Positions 14,654 through 27,272 are shown, counted from the stretch's first letter. The stretch: DNA of 42,299 nucleotides from Burkholderiales bacterium (GCA_026954015.1 JAIXLP010000008.1:1-42299), one strand, 5' to 3'. Numbers and translations: made by a program. Notes: a model not told the origin generated them from the letters alone.

Positions 14654-16891
14654 ATGACCATATTCAACAAGACGACCAAGACCTTCCAGTGGGGCCAGCA
14701 CACGGTCACGATGGAAACCGGCGAGATCGCCCGCCAGGCCAGCGGCGCGGTGCTCGTGCGCATCGACGACACGGTGGTGCTCGCCACCGTCGTGGCGTCC
14801 AAGAATGCCAAGCCGGGGCAGGATTTCTTCCCGCTCACGGTCGATTACATCGAAAAGACCTACGCCGCCGGCAAGATTCCGGGCAACTTCTTCAAGCGCG
14901 AGGCCAAGCCGAGCGAGCATGAAACCCTCACCAGCCGCCTGATCGACCGCCCGATCCGCCCGCTGTTTCCCGAGGGCTTCTACAACGAGGTGCACGTCGT
15001 CATCCACACCGTCTCGCTCAACCCCGAGGTGGACGCCGACATCGCCGCGCTGATCGCCACGAGCGCGGCGCTGGCCGTCTCCGGCATTCCGTTCAACGGC
15101 CCCATCGGCGCGGCGCGCGTGGGCTACATCAACGGCGAATACGTGCTCAACCCGGGCCAGACGCAGCGCAAGAGCAGCCAGCTCGACCTGGTCGTCGCCG
15201 GCACCGAATCGGCCGTGCTGATGGTTGAATCCGAAGCCGACCAGCTGCCCGAGGACGTCATGCTCGGCGCCGTGGTCTACGGCCACGAGCAGGGCAAGAT
15301 CGCGATCAACGCGATCCACGAACTCGTGCGCGACGCGGGCAAACCCGTGTGGGACTGGCAGCCTGCCCCCAAGGACGAGGCGCTGATCGCCAAGGTGAAC
15401 GCGCTGGGCGAAGAGAAGCTGCGCGCCGCCTACCACCACCGCAACAAGCAGGTGCGCACGCAGGCCTGCCGCGAGGCCTACGCCGCCGTCAAGGCGGGCC
15501 TGACCGAGCAGGGCGTGGCGTTCGACCCGGTGGGCGTGGACAACCTGCTGTTCGAACTTGAAGCGCGCATCGTGCGCGGCCAGATCCTCGCGGGCGAGCC
15601 GCGCATCGACGGGCGCGACACGCGCACCGTGCGCCCCATCGAAATCCGCACCGGCGTGCTGCCGCGCACCCACGGCTCGGCGCTGTTCACGCGCGGCGAG
15701 ACGCAGGCGCTGGTACTCACCACGCTGGGCACCGAGCGCGACGCGCAGCGCATCGACGCGCTCGCGGGCGAGTACGAAGATCGCTTCCTGTTCCACTACA
15801 ACATGCCTCCGTTCGCCACCGGCGAAGTGGGCCGCATGGGCTCGACCAAGCGCCGCGAGATCGGCCACGGGCGCCTGGCCAAGCGCGCGCTCATCGCCTG
15901 CCTGCCGGGCAAGGATGAATTCCCCTACACCGTGCGCGTGGTCTCCGAGATCACCGAGTCGAACGGCTCCAGCTCCATGGCCTCGGTCTGCGGCGGGTGT
16001 CTCTCGCTCATGGACGCGGGCGTGCCGATGAAGGCGCACGTGGCGGGCATCGCCATGGGCCTGATCAAGGAAGACAACAAGTTCGCGGTGCTCACCGACA
16101 TCCTGGGCGACGAGGACCACCTCGGCGACATGGACTTCAAGGTCGCGGGCACGACGGCTGGCGTGACCGCGCTGCAGATGGACATCAAGATCCAGGGCAT
16201 CACCAGGGAAATCATGCAGGTGGCGCTGGCGCAGGCCAAGGAAGCGCGCATGCACATCCTCGGCAAGATGCAGGAAGCGCTGGGCGGCGCCAAGGAGGAG
16301 ATCTCCAGCTTCGCGCCCAAGCTCTACACCATGAAGATCAACCCCGAGAAGATCCGCGACGTGATCGGCAAGGGCGGCGCCACCATCCGCCAGCTCACCG
16401 AGGAAACCGGCACGCAGATCAACATCGAGGAAGACGGCACCATCACCATCGCCAGCAACGACGCCGCCAAGGCCGATGACGCCAAGCGCCGCATCGAGGC
16501 GATCACGGCCGAGGCCGAGGTGGGGCAGGTCTACGAGGGCCCGGTCACCAAGATCCTGGACTTCGGCGCGCTCGTGAACATCCTGCCGGGCAAGGACGGC
16601 CTGCTGCACATCAGCCAGATCGCGCACGAGCGCGTGGAAAAGGTCAGCGACTACCTGCAGGAAGGCCAGATCGTCAAGGTCAAGGTGCTCGAAACCGACG
16701 ACCGTGGCCGCATCAAGCTTTCGATGAAGGCGCTGCTGGAGCGCCCCGCGCGCGAGGACCGCCCCGAAGGCGACAACGGCGAACGCCATAGCCGCAACGG
16801 CGATCGCAACCACCGCCGCGAACGCGACTTCGACCGCGCGCCGCGCGACGAAGCCCCGCGCGATGACGGTGCCTCGCAGGGAGACGCCTGA
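14654..16891 (+). CDS. pnp: Polyribonucleotide nucleotidyltransferase (PNPase)
   Basis: A 745-residue phosphorolytic 3'-5' exoribonuclease, a trimer and core of the RNA degradosome. In order: first RNase PH-like domain (about 10-145), linker, second RNase PH domain with the active-site segments [36 protein letters not shown] and [16 protein letters not shown], a KH domain with [15 protein letters not shown] (about 563-577), and an S1 domain (about 620-695, [20 protein letters not shown]). The C-terminal 50 residues are rich in R, D, E and N, a variable tail. ATG at 14654 gives the normal N-terminus; the ribosome site (GAGTAA) is weak, in keeping with translational control. Confidence 0.97.
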   Translation: MTIFNKTTKTFQWGQHTVTMETGEIARQASGAVLVRIDDTVVLATVVASKNAKPGQDFFPLTVDYIEKTYAAGKIPGNFFKREAKPSEHETLTSRLIDRPIRPLFPEGFYNEVHVVIHTVSLNPEVDADIAALIATSAALAVSGIPFNGPIGAARVGYINGEYVLNPGQTQRKSSQLDLVVAGTESAVLMVESEADQLPEDVMLGAVVYGHEQGKIAINAIHELVRDAGKPVWDWQPAPKDEALIAKVNALGEEKLRAAYHHRNKQVRTQACREAYAAVKAGLTEQGVAFDPVGVDNLLFELEARIVRGQILAGEPRIDGRDTRTVRPIEIRTGVLPRTHGSALFTRGETQALVLTTLGTERDAQRIDALAGEYEDRFLFHYNMPPFATGEVGRMGSTKRREIGHGRLAKRALIACLPGKDEFPYTVRVVSEITESNGSSSMASVCGGCLSLMDAGVPMKAHVAGIAMGLIKEDNKFAVLTDILGDEDHLGDMDFKVAGTTAGVTALQMDIKIQGITREIMQVALAQAKEARMHILGKMQEALGGAKEEISSFAPKLYTMKINPEKIRDVIGKGGATIRQLTEETGTQINIEEDGTITIASNDAAKADDAKRRIEAITAEAEVGQVYEGPVTKILDFGALVNILPGKDGLLHISQIAHERVEKVSDYLQEGQIVKVKVLETDDRGRIKLSMKALLERPAREDRPEGDNGERHSRNGDRNHRRERDFDRAPRDEAPRDDGASQGDA

Positions 16892-16898
16892 TTACTAT

Positions 16899-16950
16899 GA
16901 AAATGAGTGCTGACGGCGCTTGCCTGGCAAGCGCTGGCGCCGTATTTCAT
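16899..16950 (+). repeat. Dispersed palindromic repeat, copy D (pnp-qor gap)
   Basis: Begins GAAAATGAGTGCTGAC, continues with the near-perfect inverted repeat GCGCTTGCC-t-GGCAAGCGC (16916-16934), and ends TGGCGCCGTATTTCAT. An outer ACGGCGC/GCGCCGT pairing strengthens the hairpin. It begins 7 bases after the pnp stop and may protect the pnp mRNA 3' end. Confidence 0.75.
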
Positions 16951-16961
16951 GGAATGAATTG

Positions 16962-17960
16962 ATGACCGCATCGATGCGTGCCGTCGAAATCGCGGCGTTC
17001 GGCCCCGCAGAGAACCTGCGCCTGGGGGAACGGCCCATGCCCGTGCCCGGCGAGGGTGAATTGCTGATCCGCGTGAGCGCGAGCGGCGTGAACCGCCCCG
17101 ACGTGATCCAGCGTCTGGGCCACTATCCGCCGCCGCCCGGCGCCTCCGATCTGCCGGGCCTGGAAGTGGCGGGCCAGATCGTGCGCGGTGACGCGGCCGC
17201 GATGGAGCAGGCGGGCCTGCGCGTGGGCGACCGCGTCTGCGCTCTGGTCGCGGGTGGCGGCTACGCGGACCACTGCGTTGCGCCCGTCGCCCAGTGCCTG
17301 CCGGTGCCCGACGGCCTGTCCGACGTCGAGGCGGCCTCGCTGCCCGAAAACTATTACACCGTCTGGAGCAACGTCTTCGACCGTGGCCGGCTCGCCGCGG
17401 GCGAGACGCTGCTGGTGCAGGGCGGCAGCAGCGGCATCGGCGTCGCGGCGATCCAGTTGGCGCGCGCCAGGGGGGCCACGGTGCTCGCAACCGCGGGCAG
17501 CGACGAGAAGTGCGCCGCCTGCGTGCGGCTGGGCGCGGCGCGCGCCATCAACTACAAGACGCAGGATTTCGTCGCCGAAGTGCGCAGCCTCACGCAGGGG
17601 CGCGGCGCGGACGTGATCCTGGACATGGTCGCGGGCGACTACGTCGCGCGCGAGGTGCAGTGCCTGGCCGAGGACGGGCGCCTGGTCATCATCGCGGTGC
17701 AGGGCGGCGTCCAGGCGGAATTCAACGTCGGTCTGGTGCTGCGCCGGCGCCTGACCATCACGGGCTCGACGCTGCGCGTGCGCCCCGTGGCGTTCAAGGG
17801 TGCCATCGCCCGCGCGCTGCGCGAGCACGTCTGGCCGCTGTTGGAAAGCGGTGCCATCAAGCCCGTGGTCCACGCCACCTTTGCCGCCGCCGACGCGGCG
17901 CAGGCACACGCGCTGATGGAGTCGAACCGGCACATCGGCAAGATCGTTCTGACGTGGTGA
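16962..17960 (+). CDS. NAD(P)H quinone oxidoreductase (zinc-free MDR family, PIG3-like)
   Basis: A 332-residue medium-chain reductase. N-terminal GroES-like domain: [20 protein letters not shown] near the start, [27 protein letters not shown]. The Rossmann part contains [37 protein letters not shown], then INYKTQDF and [20 protein letters not shown]. The structural zinc cysteines of alcohol dehydrogenases are absent, as in quinone reductases. I start at the ATG at 16962 ([10 protein letters not shown]) because GGAA lies 7 bases before it and anything further upstream is repeat copy D; the ATG at 16974 is the alternative. Its stop overlaps a possible GTG start of tpiA. Confidence 0.9.
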   Translation: MTASMRAVEIAAFGPAENLRLGERPMPVPGEGELLIRVSASGVNRPDVIQRLGHYPPPPGASDLPGLEVAGQIVRGDAAAMEQAGLRVGDRVCALVAGGGYADHCVAPVAQCLPVPDGLSDVEAASLPENYYTVWSNVFDRGRLAAGETLLVQGGSSGIGVAAIQLARARGATVLATAGSDEKCAACVRLGAARAINYKTQDFVAEVRSLTQGRGADVILDMVAGDYVAREVQCLAEDGRLVIIAVQGGVQAEFNVGLVLRRRLTITGSTLRVRPVAFKGAIARALREHVWPLLESGAIKPVVHATFAAADAAQAHALMESNRHIGKIVLTW

Positions 17961-17965
17961 ACCCC

Positions 17966-18724
17966 ATGACGACACGCCAAAAATTCATCGCGGGCAACTG
18001 GAAGATGAACGCCAGTCTGCCGGCCAACGCGGCGCTGCTCGGCGCGCTGCTCGAGGGGCTGCGCCAGCAGCCCCCGGCGTGCGAGGTAGCGGTGGCCGTG
18101 CCCATGCCGTACCTCTCGCAAGTGCAGCAACTGCTGGCGGGCAGCAGCGTGCGCCTGGGCGCGCAGGACGTCTCTGCACACGACGCGGGCGCCTACACTG
18201 GCGAAACCTCGGCCGCGATGCTGCGGGACTTCGCCGTGCGCTACGCGCTCGTCGGCCATTCCGAACGCCGCCAGTACCACGGCGAAACCGATGCGCAGGT
18301 CGCGGCCAAGGCCGAGCGGCTGCTTGCCGCGGGCATCACGCCCATCGTGTGCGTGGGCGAAACGCTGGCCGAGCGCGAGGCTGGTGCCACCGATGCGGTC
18401 GTCGCGCGCCAGTTGGATGCGGTGGTGCAGTCGCTGGGCGCCGCGGCCGCGCAGGTCGTCGTCGCCTACGAGCCCGTCTGGGCCATAGGCACCGGGCGCA
18501 CCGCCACGCCGCAGCAGGCGCAGCAGGTGCATGCGGTGCTGCGTGGCCGGCTCGCGGCCGCGCGGCCCGAGGCGGCGCGCGTGGCCATCCTCTACGGCGG
18601 CAGCATGAACGCCGCCAACGCCCCCGAACTGCTCGCGCAGCCCGACATTGACGGCGGATTGATCGGCGGCGCATCGCTCAAGGCGCCCGATTTCCTCAAG
18701 ATCATCGAGGCCGCGCGGGCGTGA
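17966..18724 (+). CDS. tpiA: Triosephosphate isomerase
   Basis: A 252-residue TIM barrel interconverting dihydroxyacetone phosphate and glyceraldehyde 3-phosphate. Catalytic residues are visible: lysine in AGNWKMN (K13), histidine in [12 protein letters not shown], glutamate in [11 protein letters not shown], and the phosphate loop [13 protein letters not shown] with [14 protein letters not shown] at the end. Two starts are possible: ATG at 17966 ([13 protein letters not shown]), used here, or GTG at 17957 overlapping the preceding stop (GTGA), which would add three residues and couple translation. secG follows 37 bases on, as in many bacteria. Confidence 0.97.
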   Translation: MTTRQKFIAGNWKMNASLPANAALLGALLEGLRQQPPACEVAVAVPMPYLSQVQQLLAGSSVRLGAQDVSAHDAGAYTGETSAAMLRDFAVRYALVGHSERRQYHGETDAQVAAKAERLLAAGITPIVCVGETLAEREAGATDAVVARQLDAVVQSLGAAAAQVVVAYEPVWAIGTGRTATPQQAQQVHAVLRGRLAAARPEAARVAILYGGSMNAANAPELLAQPDIDGGLIGGASLKAPDFLKIIEAARA

Positions 18725-18761
18725 TCCACGCCCACGGCCCGCAAACCCAGGACACACTTTT

Positions 18762-19151
18762 ATGCATCTCCTGCTCAATATCGTCTTTGCCGTGCAAATG
18801 CTCGCCGCCATCGCGATGGTGGCGCTGATCCTCGTGCAGCACGGCAAGGGCGCGGACATGGGCGCCGCGTTCGGCAGCGGCAGCGCCGGCAGCGTGTTCG
18901 GCTCCAGCGGCAGCGCCAATTTCCTCTCGCACACCACCGCGGTGCTGGCGACGGTCTTTTTGCTTGCCACGCTCACACTTGCGTATTTCGGCAACCAGCG
19001 GCCGGTGAACAACAGCGTCGGCAGCGTGCTTGAAACGCCGGCTGGCGCGGTAGCGCCCAAGCCCGCCGAGACGGCGCCGGCGGCGCCTGCTGCACCCGCG
19101 CCCGGCGCCGGCACCAGCGGCACCGGCACGGACCAGATCCCCACCAAGTGA
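18762..19151 (+). CDS. secG: Preprotein translocase subunit SecG
   Basis: A 129-residue inner-membrane protein of the SecYEG channel. It has two hydrophobic helices (about 3-23, and about 50-72 with FLSHTTAVLATVFLLATLTL) separated by the conserved loop LVQHGKGADMGAAFGSGSAG followed by SVFGSSGSANFL. The C-terminal 50 residues are low-complexity, rich in A, P, G and T, as in other betaproteobacterial SecG. ATG at 18762. tpiA lies upstream and tRNA-Leu downstream. Confidence 0.96.
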   Translation: MHLLLNIVFAVQMLAAIAMVALILVQHGKGADMGAAFGSGSAGSVFGSSGSANFLSHTTAVLATVFLLATLTLAYFGNQRPVNNSVGSVLETPAGAVAPKPAETAPAAPAAPAPGAGTSGTGTDQIPTK

Positions 19152-19212
19152 GCTTGCCCTGACGCGGCGCAAAACGGCGCCGCGCGAGGCCAGAGTCGGG
19201 GTGTTTACGGGT

Positions 19213-19218
19213 TAGAAT
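19213..19218 (+). promoter_or_regulatory. -10 box upstream of tRNA-Leu and the nuo operon
   Basis: TAGAAT at 19213-19218 with a start site expected near 19225. The -35 region is weak. It is the best promoter candidate for tRNA-Leu and possibly for nuoA onward. Confidence 0.45.
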
Positions 19219-19226
19219 TCCCCGTT

Positions 19227-19275
19227 GTCCGGACGCTTTTCATCGAACCCCGTTCGACCCTCTGGCAGTCCGGAC
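19227..19275. repeat. Two direct copies of a GTCCGGACGC palindromic box
   Basis: GTCCGGACGC occurs at 19227-19236 and 19268-19277; its core GTCCGGAC is self-complementary. The copies are 41 bases apart, about four helical turns, between the -10 box and the tRNA-Leu 5' end. Either operators or paired elements of the tRNA precursor leader. Confidence 0.5.
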
Positions 19276-19285
19276 GCCTACAACA

Positions 19286-19370
19286 GCCGTCGTGGTGGAA
19301 TTGGTAGACACGCTATCTTGAGGGGGTAGTGGCGAAAGCTGTGCGAGTTCGAGTCTCGCCGACGGCACCA
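19286..19370 (+). tRNA. tRNA-Leu (anticodon GAG)
   Basis: An 85-base class II tRNA with encoded CCA. Acceptor GCCGTCG pairs with CGACGGC; the anticodon stem CTATC / GGTAG holds loop TTGAGGG, anticodon GAG; a variable arm (GTGGCGAAAGCTGT) is present; the T arm contains GAGTTCGAGTCTC. It lies between secG and nuoA on the same strand. Confidence 0.96.
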
Positions 19371-19381
19371 CATTCAGGGCT

Positions 19382-19411
19382 GCTCCCGTTGCTCTTCGTG
19401 AGGGCGGGAGC
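19382..19411 (+). other. Hairpin between tRNA-Leu and nuoA
   Basis: GCTCCCG (19382-19388) pairs with CGGGAGC (19405-19411); an inner CTC/GAG pairing is also possible. No T run follows, so it is unlikely to be an efficient terminator; it may aid tRNA 3' processing or protect the nuo mRNA 5' end. Confidence 0.5.
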
Positions 19412-19437
19412 GGCCCCCGTGAGAAGTAGATCGACCG

Positions 19438-19797
19438 ATGAACCTTGAAGCCTACCTCCCCGTACTCTTGTTCATCCTGGTCGGTCTGGCGATCGGCGTG
19501 ATTCCGCTGGTGCTGGGGTACATCCTGGGCCCGAACCGTCCAGACCCCGCCAAGAATTCCCCTTACGAATGCGGTTTCGAGGCGTTTGACGACGCGCGCA
19601 TGAAATTCGACGTGCGCTACTACCTCGTCGCCATCCTGTTCATCCTGTTCGACCTGGAAATCGCCTTCCTCTTCCCCTGGGCGGTCGCGCTCAAGCAGGT
19701 GGGGATGGCGGGGTTGGTCGCCGTGCTCGTGTTCCTGGGCATCCTCGTCGTCGGGTTCGTCTACGAGTGGAAAAAAGGCGCGCTGGATTGGGAATGA
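19438..19797 (+). CDS. nuoA: NADH-quinone oxidoreductase subunit A
   Basis: A 119-residue membrane subunit of complex I with three helices. It contains the conserved loop [20 protein letters not shown], followed by [20 protein letters not shown], and ends [11 protein letters not shown]. It helps couple quinone chemistry to the proton-pumping arm. First gene of a complete 14-gene operon in the order A to N; nuoB follows after 24 bases. Confidence 0.98.
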   Translation: MNLEAYLPVLLFILVGLAIGVIPLVLGYILGPNRPDPAKNSPYECGFEAFDDARMKFDVRYYLVAILFILFDLEIAFLFPWAVALKQVGMAGLVAVLVFLGILVVGFVYEWKKGALDWE

Positions 19798-19821
19798 ACG
19801 TGCGTCCGAGAGGTTATTGCG

Positions 19822-20301
19822 ATGATTGAAGGCGCGATGAAGGAAGGCTTCGTCACCATGAGCTATGACGCCGTGGTGAACTGGGCCAAGACGGGCTCCC
19901 TGTGGCCCATGACTTTCGGCCTCGCGTGTTGCGCGGTCGAAATGATGCACGCTGCGGCGGCGCGCTACGACCTGGCGCGCTTCGGCGCCGAGGTGTTTCG
20001 CGCAAGCCCCCGCCAGTCCGACCTGATGATCGTCGCGGGCACGCTGTGCAACAAGATGGCGCCCGCGCTGCGCAAGGTCTACGACCAGATGGCCGAGCCG
20101 CGCTGGGTCATCTCCATGGGCTCGTGCGCCAACGGCGGCGGCTACTACCACTACAGCTATTCGGTGGTGCGCGGGTGCGACCGCATCGTGCCGGTGGACG
20201 TCTACGTGCCGGGCTGCCCGCCCACGGCCGAAGCGCTGATCTACGGCATCATCCAGTTGCAGCAGAAAATTCGCCGCACGCAAACCATAGCGCGCGCTTG
20301 A
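19822..20301 (+). CDS. nuoB: NADH-quinone oxidoreductase subunit B
   Basis: A 159-residue peripheral-arm subunit that holds the terminal 4Fe-4S cluster N2, which reduces quinone. Cluster ligands are visible: the adjacent pair in [12 protein letters not shown], the cysteine in [15 protein letters not shown], and that in [15 protein letters not shown]. Also present is [23 protein letters not shown] at 19822. nuoC begins 12 bases after the stop. Confidence 0.98.
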   Translation: MIEGAMKEGFVTMSYDAVVNWAKTGSLWPMTFGLACCAVEMMHAAAARYDLARFGAEVFRASPRQSDLMIVAGTLCNKMAPALRKVYDQMAEPRWVISMGSCANGGGYYHYSYSVVRGCDRIVPVDVYVPGCPPTAEALIYGIIQLQQKIRRTQTIARA

Positions 20302-20313
20302 AGGGTCCAGAGC

Positions 20314-20955
20314 ATGACTGATGTGGCGATCCGCCCCGAGGCGCTGCGCGACGCGATCGCGGCCGCGCTGGGCGAGAAGGCGAGCGCGGTGACACTCGCG
20401 CTGGGCGAGGTGACGGCCGTGGTGCCGGTAGCCAACTACCTGGCCGCCATGCAGGTGCTGCGCGACGCGCCCACGTGCAGGTTCGAGCAGCTGCTTGACC
20501 TGTGCGCGGTGGACTATTCGGCGTGGCGCGACACCGGCGCCGACGGCCCGCGTTTTGCGGTGGTCTCGCACCTGCTGTCGGTGTCGCTCAACCAGCGCGT
20601 GCGGGTCAGGGTGTACTGCCCCGACGACGACTTCCCGGTGGTGCCGTCGGTGACGGCGCTCTGGAGTGGTGCCAACTGGTTCGAGCGTGAGGCGTTCGAC
20701 CTCTTTGGCGTGGTTTTCGACGGCCACGAAGACCTGCGCCGCATCCTCACGGACTACGGGTTCATCGGCCATCCGTTCCGCAAGGATTTCCCGATTTCGG
20801 GCGAGGTGGAAATGCGCTACGACGAGCAGCAGCGCCGCGTGGTCTACGAGCCGGTCACGATCGAGCCGCGCGAGATCACGCCGCGCATCATCCGCGAAGA
20901 GCATTACGCAGGGCTCGATCGTGGTGACCAGTGGCTGGGCGGGGCGAACCAATAA
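20314..20955 (+). CDS. nuoC: NADH-quinone oxidoreductase subunit C
   Basis: A 213-residue subunit of the peripheral arm (the 30 kDa family). The signature [20 protein letters not shown] followed by [20 protein letters not shown] is intact. It is a separate protein, unlike the fused NuoCD of E. coli. Its TAA overlaps the ATG of nuoD (TAATG), suggesting translational coupling. Confidence 0.98.
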   Translation: MTDVAIRPEALRDAIAAALGEKASAVTLALGEVTAVVPVANYLAAMQVLRDAPTCRFEQLLDLCAVDYSAWRDTGADGPRFAVVSHLLSVSLNQRVRVRVYCPDDDFPVVPSVTALWSGANWFEREAFDLFGVVFDGHEDLRRILTDYGFIGHPFRKDFPISGEVEMRYDEQQRRVVYEPVTIEPREITPRIIREEHYAGLDRGDQWLGGANQ

Positions 20956-22208
20956 TGGCTGAAATCAAGAACTATTCGCTCAACTTTGGCCCGCAGCACC
21001 CGGCCGCGCACGGCGTGCTGCGCCTCGTGCTCGAGCTGGACGGCGAAGTCGTGCAGCGCGCCGACCCGCACGTCGGCCTGCTGCACCGCGCGACCGAGAA
21101 ACTCGCCGAAACCAAGACCTACATCCAGGCACTGCCCTACATGGACCGGCTGGATTACGTCTCGATGATGTGCAACGAGCACGCCTATTGCCTCGCCATC
21201 GAGAAACTGCTGGGCTTGGAAGTGCCGATCCGCGCCAAGTACATCCGCGTGATGTTCTCCGAGATCACGCGCCTCTTGAACCACCTCATGTGGCTGGGTT
21301 CGCACGGCCACGACTGCGGCGCCTCGACCATGCTGCTGTGGACCTTCCGCGAGCGTGAAGATCTCTTCGACATGTACGAGGCGGCCTCCGGCGCGCGCAT
21401 GCACGCGGCGTATTTCCGCCCCGGTGGCGTGTACCGCGACCTGCCCGACACCATGCCGCAGTACAGGCAGAGCAAGGTCAAGAGCGCCAAGGCGATCGAG
21501 GAGCTCAACCGCAACCGCCAGGGCAGCCTGCTCGATTTCATCGACGATTTCACGCAGCGCTTCCCTGCCTGCGTGGACGACTATGAAGTGCTGCTCACCG
21601 AGAACCGCATCTGGAAGCAGCGCACCGTGGGGATCGGTGTGGTTTCCGCCGAGCGTGCGCTGAATCTGGGGCTCACCGGTCCCATGCTGCGTGGTTCGGG
21701 CATCGCGTGGGATCTGCGCAAGAAGCAGCCCTATGAGGTGTACGACCGCATGGACTTCGACGTGCCCGTCGGGGTCGCGGGCGACTGCTACGACCGCTAC
21801 CTCGTGCGCGTGGAAGAGATGCGCCAGTCCAACCGCATCATCAAGCAGTGCGTCGACTGGTTGCGCGCGAATCCGGGGCCGGTGATCGTCGACAACTACA
21901 AGGTGGCCCCGCCGCCGCGCGAGCGCATGAAGACGGGCATGGAAGACCTGATCCACCACTTCAAGTTCTTCTCGGAAGGTTTTCGCATCCCCGAAGGCGA
22001 GGCCTACGCGGCGATCGAGCACCCCAAGGGCGAGTTCGGCATCTATCTGGTGAGCGACGGCGCCAACAAGCCGTACCGCCTCAAGATCCGTCCGCCGGGT
22101 TTTGCGCATCTGGCGGCGTTCGACGAGTTGGTGCGGGGCCACATGATCGCCGACGCGGTGGCGATCATCGGCACGCTGGATATCGTGTTCGGAGAAGTAG
22201 ACCGATGA
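20955..22208 (+). CDS. nuoD: NADH-quinone oxidoreductase subunit D
   Basis: A 417-residue subunit that with NuoB forms the quinone pocket. Signatures: [20 protein letters not shown] near the start, [19 protein letters not shown]-like [17 protein letters not shown], and the C-terminal [11 protein letters not shown]. It ends in [14 protein letters not shown], with the aspartate of the GTxDxVFGExDR motif. I use the ATG at 20955, giving the standard [13 protein letters not shown]; the frame is open 8 codons upstream, inside nuoC. The stop overlaps the nuoE start (ATGA). Confidence 0.98.
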   Translation: MAEIKNYSLNFGPQHPAAHGVLRLVLELDGEVVQRADPHVGLLHRATEKLAETKTYIQALPYMDRLDYVSMMCNEHAYCLAIEKLLGLEVPIRAKYIRVMFSEITRLLNHLMWLGSHGHDCGASTMLLWTFREREDLFDMYEAASGARMHAAYFRPGGVYRDLPDTMPQYRQSKVKSAKAIEELNRNRQGSLLDFIDDFTQRFPACVDDYEVLLTENRIWKQRTVGIGVVSAERALNLGLTGPMLRGSGIAWDLRKKQPYEVYDRMDFDVPVGVAGDCYDRYLVRVEEMRQSNRIIKQCVDWLRANPGPVIVDNYKVAPPPRERMKTGMEDLIHHFKFFSEGFRIPEGEAYAAIEHPKGEFGIYLVSDGANKPYRLKIRPPGFAHLAAFDELVRGHMIADAVAIIGTLDIVFGEVDR

Positions 22209-22692
22209 TGACCGAAGCGACCAAGGAGCGGTTTGCCCGCGCGGTGGCCAAGTATCCGGCAGAGCAGCGGCGCTCCGCAGTGATGGCGTGCCTCGCGATC
22301 GTGCAGCAGGAACAGGGCTGGATCAGCCAGGAAAGCGAAGTGGAAGTGGCCGCCTACCTCGGCATGCCGCCGATCGCGGTGCACGAGATCACCACGTTCT
22401 ACAACATGTACAACCAGAAGCCGGTGGGGCGCTACAAGCTCGCCGTCTGCACCAACCTGCCGTGCCAGTTGCGCGGCAGCCTGCAGGCCATGGAGCATCT
22501 GAAAGGCAAGCTCGGCATCGAGATGGGCGACACGACCGAGGATGGCGCGTTCACCCTGCAGGAATGCGAGTGCCTCGGTGCCTGCGGCGACGCCCCGGTG
22601 ATGCTGGTCAACGACCGCAGCATGTGCAGCTTCATGGACAACGGCAAGCTCGATGCGCTGATCGACGGCCTGCGCACCGCGGAGGACAAGGC

Positions 22693-22696
<4 letters not shown>
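22205..22696 (+). CDS. nuoE: NADH-quinone oxidoreductase subunit E
   Basis: A 163-residue thioredoxin-fold subunit carrying the 2Fe-2S cluster N1a near the NADH site. Ligand cysteines appear in [10 protein letters not shown] and [13 protein letters not shown]. Also visible is [19 protein letters not shown]. Two adjacent ATGs (22205 and 22208); 22205 overlaps the nuoD stop. GGAGAAG lies about 8 bases upstream. The stop overlaps the ATG of nuoF. Confidence 0.97.
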
Positions 22697-24045
<1,349 letters not shown>

Positions 24046-24060
24046 TCCCCGGAAGTACAT

Positions 24061-26199
24061 ATGGTTGAAATCGAACTGAACGGGAAAAAGGTCGAGGTAC
24101 CCGAAGGCAGCATGGTCATGCATGCGGCCGAGCTCTCGGGCACCTACATCCCGCACTTCTGCTGGCACAAGAAGCTCTCCATCGCGGCCAACTGCCGCAT
24201 GTGCCTGGTCGACGTGGAAAAGGCACCCAAGCCGGTGCCCGCCTGCGCCACGCCCGTGACCAACGGCATGGTCGTGCGCACGCGCACCGACAAGGCCGTG
24301 AACGCACAGAAGTCGGTGATGGAGTTCCTGCTCATCAATCACCCGCTGGACTGTCCGGTCTGCGACCAGGGCGGCGAGTGCCAGCTGCAGGACCTGGCCG
24401 TGGGCTACGGCATGTCAGCCTCGCGCTTCACCGAGGAAAAGCGCGTCGTGCTGCGCAAGGAAGCGGGGCCGTTGATCTCGATGGAGGAGATGACGCGCTG
24501 CATCCACTGCACGCGCTGCGTCCGTTTTGGCGAGGAGATCGGCGGCGTCATGGAACTCGGCATGGTCAACCGTGGCGAATTTTCCGAGATCACGACGATC
24601 AAGGGCGACACGATCGACTCCGAGCTCTCGGGCAACATGATCGACGTCTGTCCGGTGGGCGCGCTCACGAGCAAGCCCTTCCGCTTTTCGGCGCGCACCT
24701 GGGAGCTTTCGCGCCGGCGCTCGGTGTCGCCACACGACTCCAACGGCGCCAACCTCACGGTGCAGGTGAAGAACCACAAGGTACTGCGCGTCGTCCCCTA
24801 TGAGAACGAAGACGTCAACGAGTGCTGGATCGCCGACCGCGACCGCTTCTCGTATGAAGCCCTCAACTGCGACGAGCGCCTGATCAAACCCATGGTCAAG
24901 CAGGGTGGCCAGTGGCAGGAAGTGGACTGGCAGACCGCGCTCGAATACGTGGGCAACGGCCTGCGCGACATCGTTGCCGAGCATGGTGCGGGCAGCGTCG
25001 GCGCGCTGGTGAGCCCCCACAGCACGCTGGAAGAGCTTTACCTGGCCAAACAACTGATCAATGGGCTGGGCAGCGACAACATCGACCACCGCCTGCGCGC
25101 CGCCGAATTCGAAAGCGGCGCGGGCGTGCGCTGGCTCGGCACTTCGATCGCCTCGCTGAGCACCCTGCAGTCCGTGCTGGTCGTTGGCTCCAACATCCGC
25201 AAGGACCATCCGCTGTTCGCGCAGCGCATCCGCCAGGCCGTGCGCAAGGGTGGCTGTTCGGTCAATGCGATCAACGCCGTCGATGACGACTGGGCCATGG
25301 GCATGGGGCAGGTCCTGCTGGCCTCGCCCTCGCATTGGGCTGCGGCGCTCGCCGAAGTGGCTGCCGCCGTGGCCGCGCTGAAAGAGGTCGCCGCGCCGGT
25401 GCCGGTCGCCCAAGTGGGCGCCAAGGCCAGGGCCATCGCCGCCGCGCTGGTGGCGGGCGAGCGCAAGACCGTGCTGCTGGGCAATGCCGCCGCGCACCAC
25501 GCCAGGGCGTCGAACCTGCTGGCGCTGGCGCAGTGGATAGGCGCGCAAACGGACGCGAGCGTGGGCTACCTCACCGAAGCGGCCAACACGGTCGGCGCGC
25601 AGTGGGTCGGTGCCCAGCCCGTCAAGGGAGGGCTCAACGCCGCCCAGATGCTCGCGGGCGGGCTCAAGGCTGCGCTGCTGTTCAATACCGAGCCCGAGTT
25701 CGACTCGGCCGCCGGCGCCGCCGCGGCCGAAGCGCTGGGCAAGGCTGGCATGGTAGTCACCTTCAGCCCCTTCAAGGCCAACATGGCGTTCAGCGACGTG
25801 CTGCTGCCGATCGCGCCGTTCACCGAAACCTCGGGCACCTTCGTCAATGCCGAAGGGCGCATCCAGGGCTTTCATGCGGTGGTCAAGCCGCTGGGCGACA
25901 CGCGCCCCGGCTGGAAGGTGCTGCGCGTGCTGGGCAATCTGCTTGAAATTCCGGGGATGGAGTGGGAGACCTCGCAAGAGGTGCTCGCGGCCATCACCGG
26001 CGCGCCCGCGGGCGAGCTGGCCTTCGTGCCGGCAGACAAGTTGGACAACTCCACGAAGGCGGCACTCGTGGCCGATACGGGTGAGGTGCCCGTGCCCGTG
26101 TCGGCGAGCATCTACCAGCTCGATGGTCTGGTGCGCCGCGCGCGTGCGCTGCAAATGACGGCCGATGCGCGCGCCGCGCGTGAAGGAGGTGCTGCGTGA
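24061..26199 (+). CDS. nuoG: NADH-quinone oxidoreductase subunit G
   Basis: A 712-residue iron-sulfur subunit. N-terminal 2Fe-2S ligands: [20 protein letters not shown] and VPACATPV. The His-Cys3 cluster is [21 protein letters not shown] 4Fe-4S site is formed by [10 protein letters not shown] with DVCPVGALT. The rest is a molybdopterin-oxidoreductase-like domain (from about 225) with no cofactor role expected. It is shorter than E. coli NuoG (about 900), as usual for this group. GGAAG lies 7 bases before the ATG. The stop overlaps the GTG of nuoH. Confidence 0.97.
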   Translation: MVEIELNGKKVEVPEGSMVMHAAELSGTYIPHFCWHKKLSIAANCRMCLVDVEKAPKPVPACATPVTNGMVVRTRTDKAVNAQKSVMEFLLINHPLDCPVCDQGGECQLQDLAVGYGMSASRFTEEKRVVLRKEAGPLISMEEMTRCIHCTRCVRFGEEIGGVMELGMVNRGEFSEITTIKGDTIDSELSGNMIDVCPVGALTSKPFRFSARTWELSRRRSVSPHDSNGANLTVQVKNHKVLRVVPYENEDVNECWIADRDRFSYEALNCDERLIKPMVKQGGQWQEVDWQTALEYVGNGLRDIVAEHGAGSVGALVSPHSTLEELYLAKQLINGLGSDNIDHRLRAAEFESGAGVRWLGTSIASLSTLQSVLVVGSNIRKDHPLFAQRIRQAVRKGGCSVNAINAVDDDWAMGMGQVLLASPSHWAAALAEVAAAVAALKEVAAPVPVAQVGAKARAIAAALVAGERKTVLLGNAAAHHARASNLLALAQWIGAQTDASVGYLTEAANTVGAQWVGAQPVKGGLNAAQMLAGGLKAALLFNTEPEFDSAAGAAAAEALGKAGMVVTFSPFKANMAFSDVLLPIAPFTETSGTFVNAEGRIQGFHAVVKPLGDTRPGWKVLRVLGNLLEIPGMEWETSQEVLAAITGAPAGELAFVPADKLDNSTKAALVADTGEVPVPVSASIYQLDGLVRRARALQMTADARAAREGGAA

Positions 26200-27272
26200 T
26201 CGATGGCATCTATACCGCCGGGTTGCAACTGAGCAGTGCCCCCTGGTGGACGGTTGCAGGCTGGCCCGTCATCTGGGGTCTGATCAAGATCGTCTGCGTG
26301 GTGGTGCCGCTGCTGGTTGCGGTGGCTTACATGACGCTCTGGGAGCGCAAGCTGCTGGGGTACATGCAGGTGCGCCAGGGGCCTAACCGCGTGGGCCCGT
26401 GGGGCCTGTGGCAGCCGTTCGCCGACGGCATCAAGCTGCTCACCAAGGAGCTGATCCAGCCCACGGCCTCAAGCAAGGGCCTGTTCTGGCTCGGGCCGGT
26501 GCTGGCGATCATGCCTGCGCTCGCGGCCTGGGTGGCCGTACCGTTCGCGCCCCACATGGCGGTGGCCAACATCGATGCGGGGCTGCTGCTCATCCTGGCG
26601 ATCACCTCGATCGAGGTCTACGGCGTGATCGTCGCGGGCTGGTCGTCGAACTCCAAGTACGCCATGCTCGGCGCCCTGCGTGCGTCGGCGCAGATGGTGA
26701 GTTATGAGATCGCGATGGGTTTCTGCTTCCTCGTGGTCATCATGGTCACGGGCAGCCTCAACATGACGGAGATCGTCATGGGCCAGAGCCGCGGCGCGAT
26801 GGCCGGCGTGGGGTTGGGCTTCCTGTCGTGGAACTGGCTGCCGCTGCTGCCGATTTTTGTGGTCTACCTCGTCTCGTGCGTGGCAGAGGTCAATCGCCAC
26901 CCCTTCGACATGACCGAAGGCGAGTCGGAAATCGTCGCGGGGCACATGGTCGAGTATTCGGGCATGGGTTTCGCCATCTTCTTCCTCGCGGAGTACGCGG
27001 CGATGTGGCTGGTGTCCACGCTCGCGGTGATCATGTTCCTGGGGGGCTGGCTGCCGCCGCTGGAGGTGCTCAGCTTCATCCCGGGCTGGATCTGGCTCGC
27101 GCTCAAGACCGCGTTTGTCGTTTCGTGTTTCATCTGGATCCGCGCCACGTTTCCGCGCTATCGCTACGACCAGATCATGCGCCTGGGCTGGAAGATCTTC
27201 ATCCCGGTCACGCTGTTCTGGCTGGTGGTGGTGGGCGTCTGGCTGGTGTCGCCGCTGAACATCTGGAAATAA
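26196..27272 (+). CDS. nuoH: NADH-quinone oxidoreductase subunit H
   Basis: A 358-residue membrane subunit joining the peripheral and membrane arms; part of the quinone channel. About eight to nine helices are apparent. Conserved loops: [20 protein letters not shown], then [35 protein letters not shown] and [20 protein letters not shown]. The start is a GTG at 26196 overlapping the nuoG stop (GTGA). Confidence 0.98.
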   Translation: MIDGIYTAGLQLSSAPWWTVAGWPVIWGLIKIVCVVVPLLVAVAYMTLWERKLLGYMQVRQGPNRVGPWGLWQPFADGIKLLTKELIQPTASSKGLFWLGPVLAIMPALAAWVAVPFAPHMAVANIDAGLLLILAITSIEVYGVIVAGWSSNSKYAMLGALRASAQMVSYEIAMGFCFLVVIMVTGSLNMTEIVMGQSRGAMAGVGLGFLSWNWLPLLPIFVVYLVSCVAEVNRHPFDMTEGESEIVAGHMVEYSGMGFAIFFLAEYAAMWLVSTLAVIMFLGGWLPPLEVLSFIPGWIWLALKTAFVVSCFIWIRATFPRYRYDQIMRLGWKIFIPVTLFWLVVVGVWLVSPLNIWK

